From Hyphomicrobiales bacterium (GTDB lineage: Bacteria > Pseudomonadota > Alphaproteobacteria > Rhizobiales > Rhizobiaceae), in NCBI GenBank assembly GCA_900468065.1, contig UBTA01000030.1, forward strand, positions 33,311 through 97,310: DNA of 64,000 bases. The letters run 5' to 3'. Under the pieces are notes generated by a model. The model did no database searches. It saw only the letters and a program-made list of their open reading frames with translations, and was not told where the DNA came from. This document shows positions 63,631-64,000 of this stretch, piece after piece (the stretch's first letter is position 1; every line of letters begins with the position of its first letter). The translations under genes and the position numbers were made by a program.

Positions 63631-64000
63631 CAAGAAAGCCTGTTGTTTCGCGGGGCTTGGTTTAGCCCATCCATACCGGGCTGTCACGCGGTTAGCCGGG
63701 CTTTCCCTCCCCTTGAGGGGGAGGGCCGAAGCGAAGCTCCGGGGTGGGTTGAACTGCGGCATAAGCAATTGACGATGGTCTTCGCGGTGGTCACCCCCAC
63801 CCGCCGCGCTGCGGCGACCTCCCCCCGTCAAGGGGGAGGTGGAACTGCCTCTTCTCCCCAGCGGGGAAGGTGCCCGAAGGGCGGATGAGGGGGGCGGCAT
63901 AGAGCGGCAGGCCTTCATCGTGGCGATTTCCCAATTTTTCCATTTTCAGTTTCCCCGGATTTCCGTCTTCAAGGTGGCTTAGCCCCCTCATCCGGCCCTG
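63631..64000. repeat. Repeat-rich intergenic region upstream of dapE
   Basis: No gene is recognised in these 370 bp. Modules: CCTCCCCTTGAGGGGGAGG with GCTCCGGGGTGGG (about 63706-63749), CACCCCCACCCGCCGCG...CCCCCCGTCAAGGGGGAGG (about 63794-63840), and TCTTCTCCCCAGCGGGGAAGG with GGCGGATGAGGGG (about 63850-63892), the last matching the repeat at 5641-5753. Another copy starts at the edge (CCCCCTCATCC, about 63983). A dapE promoter must lie within or beyond them. Confidence 0.7.

Noticed and set aside
62449..63888. 479-codon open frame antisense to dapE
   Set aside because: Shadow of dapE codon bias; no family features and it runs into repeats.

Overview
The window looks like a chromosomal core segment of a Rhizobiaceae bacterium (Rhizobium, Agrobacterium, Sinorhizobium and relatives). 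The evidence is gene content and order: rph/hrcA/grpE; lptC-lptA-lptB-rpoN-hpf-ptsN; lspA, olsB, a large malic enzyme, mutS-glnD-murJ; tsaB-rimI-olsA-miaB-phoH-ybeY-corC-lnt, an Xre regulator and metK; then def/fmt/truA and dapE. Several intergenic repeats of kinds common in rhizobial genomes are present. Base composition is uniformly GC-rich. I see no rRNA, tRNA, CRISPR array, prophage or insertion sequence.

Layout. 1-3.0 kb: end of an M29 aminopeptidase gene, a ProC-like reductase, and a DMT exporter divergent from a MarR regulator. 3.1-8.5 kb: hemW, rdgB, a VOC protein and rph (leftward), then hrcA and grpE (rightward). 8.6-13.2 kb: an accessory metabolic block of ThDP enzyme, FAD-linked sugar-lactone oxidase and SDR, divergent from a LuxR-type regulator. 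13.2-18.8 kb: a leftward LPS-export and nitrogen-regulation block (lptC, lptA, lptB, rpoN, hpf, ptsN). 19-27 kb: sppA, ihfB, lapA, a CoxG-like gene, two RNA methyltransferases, lspA, a hybrid histidine kinase and olsB. 27-37 kb: malic enzyme divergent from mutS-glnD-murJ. 38-51.4 kb: a long rightward housekeeping run from trpS to trmB. 51.4-58.7 kb: DUF1150/Hsp20, nucleoside hydrolase, a small membrane protein, a chemoreceptor, ribokinase and rmuC. 58.8-63.6 kb: def, a FitAB toxin-antitoxin pair, fmt, truA, a membrane protein and dapE; then repeat-rich DNA to the end.

How the genes connect. Envelope biogenesis is heavily represented: LptABC transport, LapA, MurJ, Lnt, LspA and both ornithine-lipid acyltransferases, OlsB and OlsA. 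Nitrogen control is represented by rpoN, ptsN and glnD. Translation and RNA modification are represented by trpS, tsaB, rimI, miaB, ybeY, trmB, truA, def and fmt. Proteostasis is represented by hrcA, grpE and hsp20.

Most notable non-coding signals: a sigma-54 -24/-12 element pointing away from rpoN whose -12 half overlaps a predicted rpoN promoter -10 on the other strand; a perfect 12-bp-arm operator in front of fitAB, which sits inside the def-fmt operon; a palindrome over the start codon of the marR gene; and a candidate promoter-to-terminator small-RNA unit after olsB. No wholly new multi-gene system is evident. The best candidate for undescribed biology is the 8.6-13.2 kb regulator-linked oxidoreductase block.
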